From positions 1-43,945 of the forward strand of contig JAADFN010000012.1 of assembly GCA_013152895.1 (NCBI GenBank): a stretch of 43,945 bases of DNA. The letters are read 5' to 3'. Source of the DNA: Acidobacteriota bacterium. GTDB taxonomy: Bacteria > Acidobacteriota > Thermoanaerobaculia > Thermoanaerobaculales > Sulfomarinibacteraceae. The notes beneath the pieces are model-generated. The model was not told the origin of the DNA. It saw nothing but the letters and a program-made list of their open reading frames with translations, and made no database searches. Position numbers and translations under genes: made by a program. Positions 21,401 to 28,887 of this stretch are shown here, piece by piece (within the stretch, counting starts at the first letter, position 1; every line of letters starts with the position of its first letter).

Positions 21401-22158
21401 CGCTCCCCGATGGACGCAGGGGCCAGGTCGCCGTGCTCGATGATGTGAGCGATGTCGTTCAAGCGGACCGTTTCCGCCAGCTGAATCAGCTCGCCAGGAT
21501 CGTGGCGCACGAGGTCAAGAACCCGCTGACGCCGATTCGGCTGTGGGTGCAGGAGATCGAGGACGCGCTGCACCGTGGCGATACTGGACTTGAAGATCTT
21601 CTGGAAGAAGCGTGCGCCGAGATCAGCGCCCAAGTCACCCGGCTTCAAAACACCGCGGCGTCATTTTCCAACCTCGTCGCCCTGGAGCGATGGGAGGCCG
21701 AACAGGTGGATCTTGCCGATCTGCTCCGATCGATCCTGGATGGGATGAAGATCCTTCAGCGGCGGGGGATTTCCATCGACGTGGACGCGCCCCCGGATCA
21801 GGTTTGTACCGTTGTTGGCGATCGGAGCTGGCTGCGCCGGGCGCTCACCAACGTGATTCAGAACAGTATCGATGTGCTGCGCGGACGGGGCGGGGAAATC
21901 CACGTACGCCTTCGCTCGCGAAACGGCAGGACGATCGTCGAGGTCGAAGATTCCGGCGGCGGGGTGCCGGAGGACCAGCTTGGGGAGCTGTTCAATCCGA
22001 GGTTCTCGACGACCAGCGCGGGAACCGGCCTCGGCCTGGCGCTGGTCCGTCACGTCATCGCACGATGCCACGGCACGGTGATGGCGTCCAACGGGCGCCA
22101 GGGGCTCGTGATCCGCATCGACCTCCCCGAAACCGGCCGCTCCTCTGCTACGATATGA
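18451..22158 (+). CDS. very large membrane sensor histidine kinase, NtrY-like
   Basis: A 1235-residue sensor kinase. Three N-terminal helices (about 41-99) lead to an outer segment (100-286), then a block of about five helices (287-436), a second outer segment (437-630), two helices (631-688), a third outer segment (690-818) and a last helix (820-840). A HAMP-like linker (850-900) and a PAS domain (about 905-1000) follow. The kinase core is intact: His1020 in VAHEVKNPLTPIRL, N-box NVIQNSID, G1 VEDSGGGVP and G2 GTGLGLAL. AHEVKNPLTPI is typical of NtrY-type kinases. NtrY is usually shorter (about 700-800) and paired with NtrX; no response regulator is near. The start is GTG without a ribosome binding site. 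The stop overlaps the following lipoprotein's first possible ATG. Confidence 0.88.
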   Translation: MSVSSSESFSTPPGGHEGDDGESGRRASPRVTTPGVQPRSWWLALAALALCGPWPGWAPGAWQLAAMLVGLAILARPRGRAWLGWIMVAAAGILLVARPASTPRIAQWQNGLEHHCSRMLDAAEQVVTDQRIQRIFGATGEVVRPEMLFAVVSRAAGHVPGRTVFLADDRGNLVAWAGKRREYPRDMRPLGERRWNVVWRVQSGALMIREPILHEGRLVGAVTVVDRASRRSRSVWGMRAGWAARVLVSSGNGGSGPIIRSPRFPGVAVRVRQEPASEMGAVPAVRWWPWLGFILVAMAVYPGVAVAGAVVGGLSLAVAAGPVPTTLSGIVVLAAGAAVGRWIRTLSPGRGRWLALAGLAALPVSALLLRTSGIASWLPERAFQPGWGAAWMVAASWVAAGWWKHQREGGVGLDRRILVALAAVAAGLFAQLIHVPVQVRAAESRGRAPVLGHRSIVLDGILPGAISSCHLDDLAGKLAMDLGLPEWREPAMLQVISPKGGVISQWGDLSEAGSEIERLHAWTLVAGGKRVARAELFVASPPWGMLRDWRSWESVDRFASAPVWFAVMTRSGQVGATIHSGIPDLTPQEAGKLFHAGGGWTMVSAGGSRRLAHVRRQGEWLVTAIARYPSAAVWILRVLLALVWAMVGLAIAVPPVFRRDRVQTFGGRLRLLVAGAVVLPLVLLTVFLHQRLRQDGVRLEGVVAGDALQAARWTATHLAGGFKVDENLARWIGRQISGEVILFKGASIVAASRPDLVTAGRLPGLPAPPAYVGYMLGREAPVVLREGPWLVGAGGVRVQGVRYLLEVFPSDPLTVGGLPDVVDWLLTGAIVAALLALVVTSRVERQLGASLQTLVDLSGRVERGEPVGKVEPPAERDLAQVVDAVRLMSEEVQRRERDLKSQEELLRITLSTLAPAVIVYGSSGAVWFTNPSAKTLLSEHGELVWRVVSEAGGRTPDGEHVAIQTVQPFPGEDVTWRVGVADVPLPDGRRGQVAVLDDVSDVVQADRFRQLNQLARIVAHEVKNPLTPIRLWVQEIEDALHRGDTGLEDLLEEACAEISAQVTRLQNTAASFSNLVALERWEAEQVDLADLLRSILDGMKILQRRGISIDVDAPPDQVCTVVGDRSWLRRALTNVIQNSIDVLRGRGGEIHVRLRSRNGRTIVEVEDSGGGVPEDQLGELFNPRFSTTSAGTGLGLALVRHVIARCHGTVMASNGRQGLVIRIDLPETGRSSATI

Positions 22159-23543
22159 GCATGAAGATTCGTTGGCTGGCTGGTGTCTGTCTGGCGGCCG
22201 GGTTGGTACTCTTGGGATGTGGCCGGTCCCATCCCGCAACGGTCAAACAACCACAACAGGCAGAACGGCGGTGTACCGTCTGGTTGCAAGGGGCTTCTCT
22301 TCCAAGCGAGACATTCGGCGAGCTTACTCGCCTCGGTGTCGATGAGGTCGTCCTCGACGCCGGCTCGGTCGATCTTGGCGCCGGGGTCCCCGTGATGCGT
22401 GTCAATGCGCGCCCAGCCATCCCGGGTGGGATGCCGTTCGGTGCGCTTGTGCATGTGAAGCGGCCGCCGGAAAAGACAATCGCCAGGCTCGCCAGGCCGG
22501 TTTGGGAAGGGCTCAAGGGAGCATGGCCCGGCATCGTACACGCCCGAGAGCTGCTCCTCGACCTGCCCCGGACGCCCGCGGGAACGGCGGCCTTCGTCAC
22601 AGGCCTGTCCGGGGCGGCGCGTATGCCCGTCATTCCGGTGCTCTCTGTGGCGGAGGCATCGAGCGGTCCTGGAAAAGCGCTTGCCCGGGCGGCTGGAGGG
22701 TGTGTCGTTCTCTTGGCCGGCAATCTTGGTGCGTTCCGGCCCGGCGCCGCCGTCTCGGACCAGCCATTTTCAGATCAGCTCGCGCCGCTCGCAGGCACGG
22801 GGCTTTGTCCCCGGGCGGCGATCGTCTTGACGCCCCGCGTCAGTCCCGATCCGGGGACGTGGCCGGATGACGTGGAGCCGCTGAGCCATCCCGGTGTGGC
22901 CGATCTTTCGACTCCAGAGGATTTCGATTGGGCATTTCATCTCAAGCGCGGGATCACGTGGAGCGGGAAGACGTGGAAGCGCGGGGACACCATCGAGGCG
23001 AGTTGGCTGGGCGCCGCGCGGCTCAACGCGGATCTGCACGAGCTCACGAACGTCACGCTTCCCGAGGTTGGGGGCTGGGATCTCGTCGGTGTCACGGCCA
23101 AGCCTGTCGCGATGGGGATGGGCCTGAGCACGCTGAAGGCATACCTGAAAGGAGAAGGGCCTGCGCCGGACGTCACCGTGAAAGTGGAAAGATCCGGGCG
23201 CAAGGTGCGTGTCACTTTACGCAATCCAACTCCCTTCTGCTCCGCCCTGAGCTCCTTCGGAAACTGGGTCGAGGTTTCGATCCCCAGGGGACTGGTGGCA
23301 GTCTCGAAGAGAGGCTCATTCGATCGCCTGACGCTGGGGAGCCTGCGGTCCGGAACGTGGCGCGCGGTCACGGGAGGAACGAACGCGGTGCGGTTCTTCG
23401 ACACCTTTGTGGCTCCAGGCGAGACGGCCCGTTCCGGATGGATCAGGGTGCCATCCTGGCGGACGGCGGTTACCGTGCGATGGCGCCTGCTCGTGAGCAC
23501 GGGTGAGACGATCTCGGGACGGCAACTCATCCCAGGGCGGTAA
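22155..23543 (+). CDS. hypothetical lipoprotein of about 460 residues
   Basis: I do not recognise the family. The N-terminus is a lipoprotein signal, KIRWLAGVCLAAGLVLLGC, with the acylated Cys about residue 20-22. The mature part begins with a segment resembling a TIM-barrel start (TRLGVDEVVLDAGSV, then ELLLDLPRTP), which recalls DUF3142-like proteins. It ends in a beta-rich region of about 150 residues. Two in-frame ATGs are possible: 22155, overlapping the kinase stop as ATGA, and 22161. Coupling to the kinase suggests it senses or serves the same outer-surface process. Its 3' end overlaps the convergent membrane-protein gene by 17 nt. Confidence 0.7.
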   Translation: MSMKIRWLAGVCLAAGLVLLGCGRSHPATVKQPQQAERRCTVWLQGASLPSETFGELTRLGVDEVVLDAGSVDLGAGVPVMRVNARPAIPGGMPFGALVHVKRPPEKTIARLARPVWEGLKGAWPGIVHARELLLDLPRTPAGTAAFVTGLSGAARMPVIPVLSVAEASSGPGKALARAAGGCVVLLAGNLGAFRPGAAVSDQPFSDQLAPLAGTGLCPRAAIVLTPRVSPDPGTWPDDVEPLSHPGVADLSTPEDFDWAFHLKRGITWSGKTWKRGDTIEASWLGAARLNADLHELTNVTLPEVGGWDLVGVTAKPVAMGMGLSTLKAYLKGEGPAPDVTVKVERSGRKVRVTLRNPTPFCSALSSFGNWVEVSIPRGLVAVSKRGSFDRLTLGSLRSGTWRAVTGGTNAVRFFDTFVAPGETARSGWIRVPSWRTAVTVRWRLLVSTGETISGRQLIPGR

Positions 23544-24615
23544 TTGCGAAGCAGAGCGCGGCGAGCAGGCCGACGACCGCCAGGGTGGCCCACACCCACC
23601 GGTGGCCAAAGTTGAGCGTGTACCCGATGCCGAAACGCTTTTCCACGAAGATCGCGGGGTCGTCCGGGTTGACGTAGAACACGCCGGCCTTCCAGAAGCG
23701 GTCCTCGCTCCGGTCGCCGGTGGGTCTCTCCTCGCCCCCAGCACCGCCATCGATCCTGGCGCCACCCTGGCCGGCACGGATCAGCAGAACGACGATGACG
23801 ACGATGGCTGCGATGAACACGGCAAGGATGACGTTCGCGGTTCGCGTGGGCGGTGTTGGCCCGGTGAGCGGGGAGATGCCAATCCACGCGCTGATGGCGG
23901 CCAGCATGTACTCCGAGACGAGAAGCAGGAGCAGGATCATGGTGCGGAAACGGCGCTCGGCCTCGCCCTGCGGCCCGGAGGCGTGGACCTGGCGGGACCA
24001 ACGGGCGACCCCCCAGCCGACGAGCAGGAGGACGAGACATGTCAGCGCACTGATTCCGAGAACGCCGAAAACGCCCCATGGCGATCGCGTGGCCCAGCCG
24101 TCCGGCGTGCCGTCGAGCCTCCAGTGGATCGGGAAGCGGGCCGGGATACTCTGCCAGTGAAGGCTGAGCCAGGCCGCAGCGCCCCCGAGGATGACAAACG
24201 GCCCGGCCTGCGCCCGCAAGCCGCCGGGAAGCCTCCCGTGGCGAGGCGCGAGCTCAGCTTCCCGTTGCGAGTCGGGCTCGGCGGCGTGGGGCAGCACGCG
24301 GCGGCGGGCGTCGAGGAAGGCAACGATCGCTGTTGCCAGCGCCACCACGATGGGGAGCCACATTCCCGCAGGTCGAGCGTCCCCCGGTATCCACAGAGCG
24401 GCGGCAACGGCAAGGGCGGATCCAGCGACGATCACGGTACGGTATCGCGTCACGATGCTGCGCCCTCTTTGGCTTTGACGAAACGCGGGATCGATCGTGA
24501 CCGAGAAGAACAGGCTCGGCCGCGTCAAACCCGGCATGAGAAAGAAGAGAACGGCGAGGACGAGTACCTCGATGATCACTGGCGCCTGAACGGTCAGGAG
24601 TGTTGCGGTGTTCAT
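23527..24615 (-). CDS. DUF1648/DUF5808 membrane protein
   Basis: A 362-residue polytopic protein with about seven hydrophobic helices. The middle has the DUF1648 pattern SIPARFPIHWRLDGTPDGWA. The C-terminus has a DUF5808-like block (FWKAGVFYVNPDDPAIFVEK, then GIGYTLNFGHRW) before a last helix. Such proteins often sit next to YtrA-type GntR regulators, as here, and are thought to belong to membrane-stress or antibiotic-response operons; the biochemical role is unknown. The start overlaps the hydrolase stop by 4 nt. It is the last gene of the operon, and its stop lies inside the 3' end of the lipoprotein gene on the other strand. Confidence 0.85.
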   Translation of the reverse strand: MNTATLLTVQAPVIIEVLVLAVLFFLMPGLTRPSLFFSVTIDPAFRQSQRGRSIVTRYRTVIVAGSALAVAAALWIPGDARPAGMWLPIVVALATAIVAFLDARRRVLPHAAEPDSQREAELAPRHGRLPGGLRAQAGPFVILGGAAAWLSLHWQSIPARFPIHWRLDGTPDGWATRSPWGVFGVLGISALTCLVLLLVGWGVARWSRQVHASGPQGEAERRFRTMILLLLLVSEYMLAAISAWIGISPLTGPTPPTRTANVILAVFIAAIVVIVVLLIRAGQGGARIDGGAGGEERPTGDRSEDRFWKAGVFYVNPDDPAIFVEKRFGIGYTLNFGHRWVWATLAVVGLLAALCFAITALG

Positions 24616-25955
24616 TTATGTCTCCCCGGTTGGGTTCGAATCCAAGCGGCGATGTCCGTGATGACGCGGGGATCGACATGGCCGGGTTTCATGTACTCGG
24701 CCGGCGACGAAGGCCCGCGTCCCGGTATGAACAGGTGGTCGAGGCTGGGATAGAGCTTGAACGTGACGTTCGTGTGTCCCTCGAGCGCCCGCTTCCAGAG
24801 CCTGAAATCGGCCCGGGTTACCTGGTAGTCCCGGCCGCCCTGGAGGATGAGCATCGGGATGTGAAGCGTCGCGGCCACCGTGTCCGGGTGATAGCCGCGC
24901 AGGTCGAGCCAGTACGATCCGGGCGTCCTGGAGCCCAGGACGTCGACGGTGTCGTTGGCGGCGAGCGCCGGACCCTCGACCTTCGCCCTGAGCGCCCGGA
25001 CCGCGGCGATCTGCCGCTTTTCCTGCGCCGAGAGTTTCCCGTCCAGCCGCGCCAGGTACAGCACCTGACTCACCATGAGATCCTCGAGTGGACGGACGTT
25101 CCCGGCCATGATGATGAGGCCGGCCACGTGCGGATCGCCCGCAGCGATCCGGGGCGCCGCCATGCCGCCAAGGCTGTGGCCGAGCACGAAAACTCTACGA
25201 TGGTCGATCTGGGGGGTTCGGGAGAGGAGATCGACGGCGGCCCTGGCATCGTCGATCGTTTCCTCCTTGAGGGTAAAGTCGTGGAGCTTAGCGCAGGCGA
25301 CGGGGTACCGCTTCGTCCGCTTCTCGTAACGCAGGACGGCGATGCCTTTCGAAGCGAGGCCCCAGGCGAGATCGCGGAAGATCTTGTTGGGCCCGATCGT
25401 CTCGTCGCGGTCCTGGGGTCCGGAGCCTGCGACGAGCACCACGGCGGGGAAGGGACCGGGTCCCTTCGGAAGGCTGAGCGTGGCCGGAAGCGTCCAGGGC
25501 GCGTGACCAACGGTGACAGCCCGCTCGCGGACCCCGGAGGGAGGTGTCTCCTTGCGGGCCGGGGCCACCGGTTGGGCGGGCAGGAAGAAGAAACCCGCGA
25601 CCCGTCCCTTCCGGTCGTAGACGATCTTCGCGTCGAGCTGCGCGCGTGCGAAGGTGCACCCGACGAGGATGATGTCGTACGCGCCGGCCTGGACGTGTCG
25701 AACGGTCCCGATTGCTTCGAACTTTCCGGCCTGGTCTTGGATCTGGTCCCACACCTGGGACAGCTTCGCCGCCGGAAGAGCCGTGCGCATTCGGGCGTCG
25801 AACTCGGCAACGACAGCGTTCATTCGCCCGGAGGCCAGGTCCGTGACGAGCTGGCGGGCGCGGCCTTGAAGGTTGGGGACGTCGTGGCTCCCGGCGATGG
25901 CGAAGGTGGCGGCAGTGATGGCCAGTATCAATGCAAGAACGTGGAGTCTTTTCAT
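24612..25955 (-). CDS. secreted alpha/beta hydrolase with DUF3887-like N-terminal domain
   Basis: A 447-residue exported hydrolase. A signal peptide (about 1-21, LHVLALILAITAATFA) precedes a small alpha+beta domain (about 25-125) that looks like DUF3887. The alpha/beta hydrolase domain (about 140-447) has an oxyanion region VVLVAGSGPQDRDE, nucleophile Ser261 in VLGHSLGGMA, Asp in LQGGRDYQV and His in PSLDHLFIPG. This is the layout of S33/dienelactone-hydrolase-like esterases; substrate unknown. It overlaps the regulator upstream and the membrane protein downstream by 4 nt each, so all three are one operon. Confidence 0.88.
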   Translation of the reverse strand: MKRLHVLALILAITAATFAIAGSHDVPNLQGRARQLVTDLASGRMNAVVAEFDARMRTALPAAKLSQVWDQIQDQAGKFEAIGTVRHVQAGAYDIILVGCTFARAQLDAKIVYDRKGRVAGFFFLPAQPVAPARKETPPSGVRERAVTVGHAPWTLPATLSLPKGPGPFPAVVLVAGSGPQDRDETIGPNKIFRDLAWGLASKGIAVLRYEKRTKRYPVACAKLHDFTLKEETIDDARAAVDLLSRTPQIDHRRVFVLGHSLGGMAAPRIAAGDPHVAGLIIMAGNVRPLEDLMVSQVLYLARLDGKLSAQEKRQIAAVRALRAKVEGPALAANDTVDVLGSRTPGSYWLDLRGYHPDTVAATLHIPMLILQGGRDYQVTRADFRLWKRALEGHTNVTFKLYPSLDHLFIPGRGPSSPAEYMKPGHVDPRVITDIAAWIRTQPGRHK

Positions 25956-26377
25956 GGCTGCTCTCTCCTTGTGTCGGGAATAACGTTTTCGATTGAGCCG
26001 GCCGCCCGGCGAAGGGCGGCGGCGAGGAAACCCGGTTCCAGGCCCTGGGTCAACGCCTCGGCGATCAGCTCGTTGAGGCGGCGGATCCAGCGGTCCCCCG
26101 CATCCGGGCCGGGGGAGGGGAGCGGGCGATCGAGCACGGTGGCGCCGCGCCGGCGCCTGAGCTCGATCCAGCCCTCATCGGCGAGAAGCCTGTACGCCTC
26201 CGCCACCGTGTTTCGGTGGACTCCGAGGTCCATGGCGAGGTCGCGGATCGTCGGCAGCCGGTGTCCCGGGGCGAGGTTCCCCTCGACGAGGAGGATGCGA
26301 AGCCCGCGTGCGATCTGGCGGTAGACCGGGACCGGTGAGGCGAGGTCGATGTGGAGAGTCGGGTGTGAATCAGTCAT
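25952..26377 (-). CDS. GntR family transcriptional regulator, YtrA subfamily
   Basis: A 141-residue repressor-like protein. The winged helix-turn-helix occupies about 10-80, with PVYRQIARGLRILLVEGNLA, LPTIRDLAMDLGVHRNTVAEAY and LLADEGWIELRRRRG. The short helical C-terminus, without an effector domain, is the mark of the YtrA group, which usually controls its own operon of membrane proteins and transporters. I start at ATG 26377 (MTDSHPTL) because the longer frame would run through the promoter. An operator-like palindrome overlaps its own promoter, so autoregulation is likely. Confidence 0.9.
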   Translation of the reverse strand: MTDSHPTLHIDLASPVPVYRQIARGLRILLVEGNLAPGHRLPTIRDLAMDLGVHRNTVAEAYRLLADEGWIELRRRRGATVLDRPLPSPGPDAGDRWIRRLNELIAEALTQGLEPGFLAAALRRAAGSIENVIPDTRREQP

Positions 26378-26382
26378 TGTCC

Positions 26383-26424
26383 ATTGTCCGCAGACAATAT
26401 ACATTGAACGTGATGGGCTGTCAA
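26383..26424 (-). promoter_or_regulatory. strong promoter with overlapping operator palindrome for the GntR operon
   Basis: On the minus strand a perfect TTGACA (26424-26419) is 17 nt from TATATT (26401-26396). Overlapping the -10 box and the expected start of transcription is a perfect inverted repeat ATTGTC-CGCA-GACAAT (26383-26398). The GACAATG half is repeated in tandem toward the gene. A protein bound here would block polymerase, as expected for repression by the first gene product. The leader would be only about 12 nt. Confidence 0.75.
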
Positions 26425-26500
26425 CCCCAAGGCGGGGATTGGTGCGAATGCCGGCGAGCCGGCAAGTACCCGAACAGCGGACTCGATGCAATTCGGCTCG

Positions 26501-26528
26501 TTGAGCCAAGGCCGAGATGTAGCATAAT
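26501..26528 (+). promoter_or_regulatory. promoter candidate for the S9 peptidase
   Basis: TTGAGC (26501-26506) and CATAAT (26523-26528) are separated by 16 nt. The transcript would have a leader of about 220 nt before the ATG at 26759. The leader (26530-26758) holds no gene I would call, although the reading frame of the peptidase is open through it. It is the only stretch in this 381-bp divergent gap not explained by the GntR promoter. Confidence 0.45.
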
Positions 26529-26758
26529 CGTCACTGCGGATGTCGCGAATGGGGCCGCACCGAAGATGTGTCGTGGACGGGATCGGGATGCGGCATCGTG
26601 GAGTCATTGTTCGCGGATCTCGAGACGGAACCGTCCGGATGCCTCAACGCGGCGGCGAGAAAGGGAAAACCGTGCCTGCAAATACACGAGCGTCAAAGAG
26701 TGATTCCTCGACCGAATACCCGCATGGGATCCGATTCGTCTCCCGGTGGATACCCGCG

Positions 26759-28738
26759 ATGAAAGTTGCATGCATTGTGACGGCTGCCGCATGTCTGTGT
26801 GTTTCCCTCGGAGTTGCCCACGCGGCACAGACCGCCGGTTTTCAGTTGAAGGACCTCCGGCGATTGACCAGGCTGTCCGGCCCGCAGGTGGCGCCGGATG
26901 GCACGCGCGTCGTGGTCGTCATGTCCACTCCGGTGTGGAAGACCGACAAGCGCAACACCCGCCTCGTGCTGGTGGACGTGGCGACGGGTCATCAACGCAC
27001 GTTGACCTGGCACCGCGAGGGCGTATCTTCACCACGCTGGTCCCCGGATGGCAGCCGGCTGGCCTTCCTGGCCAAGGACGCCAAGACCAAACACACGCAG
27101 GTTTTCGTCATGCCCATGAACGGGGGGGATGCTCGTTGCATCACCGATGCCAAGGAGGGTGTGGATACGTTCAGCTGGAGCCCCGACGGCACACGGATCG
27201 CCTACATCGCCCAGGACGCCCCGCTCAACGAGAAGGCGATCAAGGCGCACGACAAGGCGTTCCAGGTCACCTCCGGCAACTTTCTCTTGCGCCACGCCGT
27301 GGCGCCGTGGCACCTGTGGGTCGTCCCCAGCGATGGCGGGAAGGCCCGGCGCCTGACGCAGGGCACGTTCAGCCTGGACACGGATCAGGGTGGTGCAACG
27401 CGGCCAGCGTGGAGCAGCGATGGCACGCACATCGCGTTTACCAAGTTTCCCAGCGCCTACTGGGGTCCCTCGTTTCACTCGGTGATCGCCGAGGTCGATG
27501 TCAACGGCGGGAAACCGCATACGCTGGTGCGCGCCGAAGGCGCGAACAGCTTCGCCTATGCGCCGAAGGGCCGGGCTTTTGCATTCTTGAGGGCCCGGGG
27601 CGGCGATCAGAACAACGGCAATGCCGTGTACGTGCATGCGAACGGCACGACGTACGATGCCACGCGTGCGCTGGCGCGCAATTTCAACGCCTTCGCATGG
27701 ATGGCTCACGGCCGGAATCTGCTGCTGGCCGGTGAGCTTGGCACGCACTCGGTGCTCTGGATGCAGCCGTTGCATGGCCCGGGACATCGGATCGCACTGG
27801 GCGATGTCGAGGCGCGTCCGGATATCGATGTGTCGAAAACCGGCCTGATCGCGTTTGTCGGCTCGACCGCCACCCATCCCGGCGAGCTGTACGTCCTGGG
27901 CTCGACAGATGCGAGACCGCGGCGCCTGACCGATGTCAACGGCTTCGTCGACAAGCTGGAGCTCGGGCACAGCGAAACCGTTACCTGGAAGGGGCCGGAC
28001 GGCTTCCACGAGGACGGGGTGCTGACCTATCCCGTCGCGTACACCAAGGGAAGACGATATCCGCTGGTGCTGGTGATCCACGGCGGACCGGAGGGTGCCT
28101 CGACCGTGCGCTTTTCCGCCTTGCCCCAGTTGCTGGCAACCGCCGGATTCCTGGTGTTCGAGCCCAACTACCGCGGCAGCACCAATCTCGGCGATGCCTA
28201 CCAGCACGCGATTTACCGGGATACCGGAGACGGGCCGGGCAAGGATGTCATGGCGGGGCTTGGCGCCGTGGAAGACCTCGGCGTCGTGAACAGGGAACGC
28301 ATCGGCGTCAGCGGCTGGTCGTACGGCGGGTACATGACGGCATGGCTCACCGGTCACGCTACGGTGTGGAAGGCCGCCGTCTGCGGCGCGGCGCTCACCG
28401 ACTGGGTGATGGATTACACGATCTCCTACTACCAACGGGGCGACACCTACTTTTTCGGGGGCTCGCCGTGGAGTGCGAAGTACTGGGAGATCTGGCGCGC
28501 GCAGTCGCCGATCCAGTACGCGCGCAACGTGACGGCGCCAACACTGATCATGGGCGATGTGGGAGATCCCAACGTGCCTCTGGTCAACAGCTACGAGTGG
28601 TATCACGCGCTGCGGGACAACGGCGTCACCGTCACGTTCTACGCGTATCCGGAAAACACGCACTTTCCACACGATATCGTGCAGGTCACCGACGTGTACC
28701 GGCGATGGGTGAACTGGATGAAAAAGTACCTGCGCTGA
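26759..28738 (+). CDS. secreted S9 family prolyl oligopeptidase/acylaminoacyl peptidase
   Basis: A 659-residue exported serine peptidase. A signal peptide (about 1-22, VTAAACLCVSLGVAHAAQ) precedes a propeller domain built on WSPDG..IA repeats (residues about 35-390) and a C-terminal peptidase_S9 domain. Catalytic Ser521 is in SGWSYGGYM, the Asp is in MGDVGDPNV and the His in PENTHFPHD. The last has the HFP variant I know from some xanthomonad-like S9 enzymes. The start at 26759 has GGTGGA 8 nt ahead; an upstream in-frame ATG (26540) would bury the signal peptide behind 73 Arg-rich residues. Codon choice (CTG, GGC, AGC, ACC, GTG) differs by eye from the CTC/GTC-rich neighbours, so transfer is possible. 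Confidence 0.92.
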   Translation: MKVACIVTAAACLCVSLGVAHAAQTAGFQLKDLRRLTRLSGPQVAPDGTRVVVVMSTPVWKTDKRNTRLVLVDVATGHQRTLTWHREGVSSPRWSPDGSRLAFLAKDAKTKHTQVFVMPMNGGDARCITDAKEGVDTFSWSPDGTRIAYIAQDAPLNEKAIKAHDKAFQVTSGNFLLRHAVAPWHLWVVPSDGGKARRLTQGTFSLDTDQGGATRPAWSSDGTHIAFTKFPSAYWGPSFHSVIAEVDVNGGKPHTLVRAEGANSFAYAPKGRAFAFLRARGGDQNNGNAVYVHANGTTYDATRALARNFNAFAWMAHGRNLLLAGELGTHSVLWMQPLHGPGHRIALGDVEARPDIDVSKTGLIAFVGSTATHPGELYVLGSTDARPRRLTDVNGFVDKLELGHSETVTWKGPDGFHEDGVLTYPVAYTKGRRYPLVLVIHGGPEGASTVRFSALPQLLATAGFLVFEPNYRGSTNLGDAYQHAIYRDTGDGPGKDVMAGLGAVEDLGVVNRERIGVSGWSYGGYMTAWLTGHATVWKAAVCGAALTDWVMDYTISYYQRGDTYFFGGSPWSAKYWEIWRAQSPIQYARNVTAPTLIMGDVGDPNVPLVNSYEWYHALRDNGVTVTFYAYPENTHFPHDIVQVTDVYRRWVNWMKKYLR

Positions 28739-28874
28739 GGCGGCGGGCGTTCAACGTTCCGGCCATCGAAACACGCTGCGATGAGATAATGCCCTCCAGG
28801 CCATGGTGTTCGCACGAAGGTCGGCGGAACCATGTGGATGGATGAAAAGGCGTGCGGGGGAAGGCCGGTGCGGG

Positions 28875-28880
28875 TATCCT
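28875..28880 (+). promoter_or_regulatory. -10-like box before the DAACS symporter
   Basis: TATCCT is followed by seven bases and the GTG start at 28888. No ribosome binding site and no clear -35 box are seen. It is another instance of the TAnnnT-then-start arrangement in this window. Confidence 0.35.
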
Positions 28881-28887
28881 GTGGTTT

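Noticed and set aside
21612-22154. 181-codon upstream extension of the lipoprotein
   Set aside because: It runs through the kinase gene in another frame; the lipoprotein signal begins at 22155/22161.
24636-24650. GGTTCGAATCC resembling a tRNA T-arm
   Set aside because: It lies inside the hydrolase coding end, the T-stem does not pair properly, and no acceptor or anticodon arm is present.
24600-26324. Long plus-strand open frame of 574 codons
   Set aside because: It is antisense to the hydrolase and GntR genes, both of which have clear family motifs.
26540-26758. Upstream ATG adding 73 residues to the S9 peptidase
   Set aside because: It would place an Arg-rich segment before a clean signal peptide; GGTGGA before 26759 supports the shorter start.
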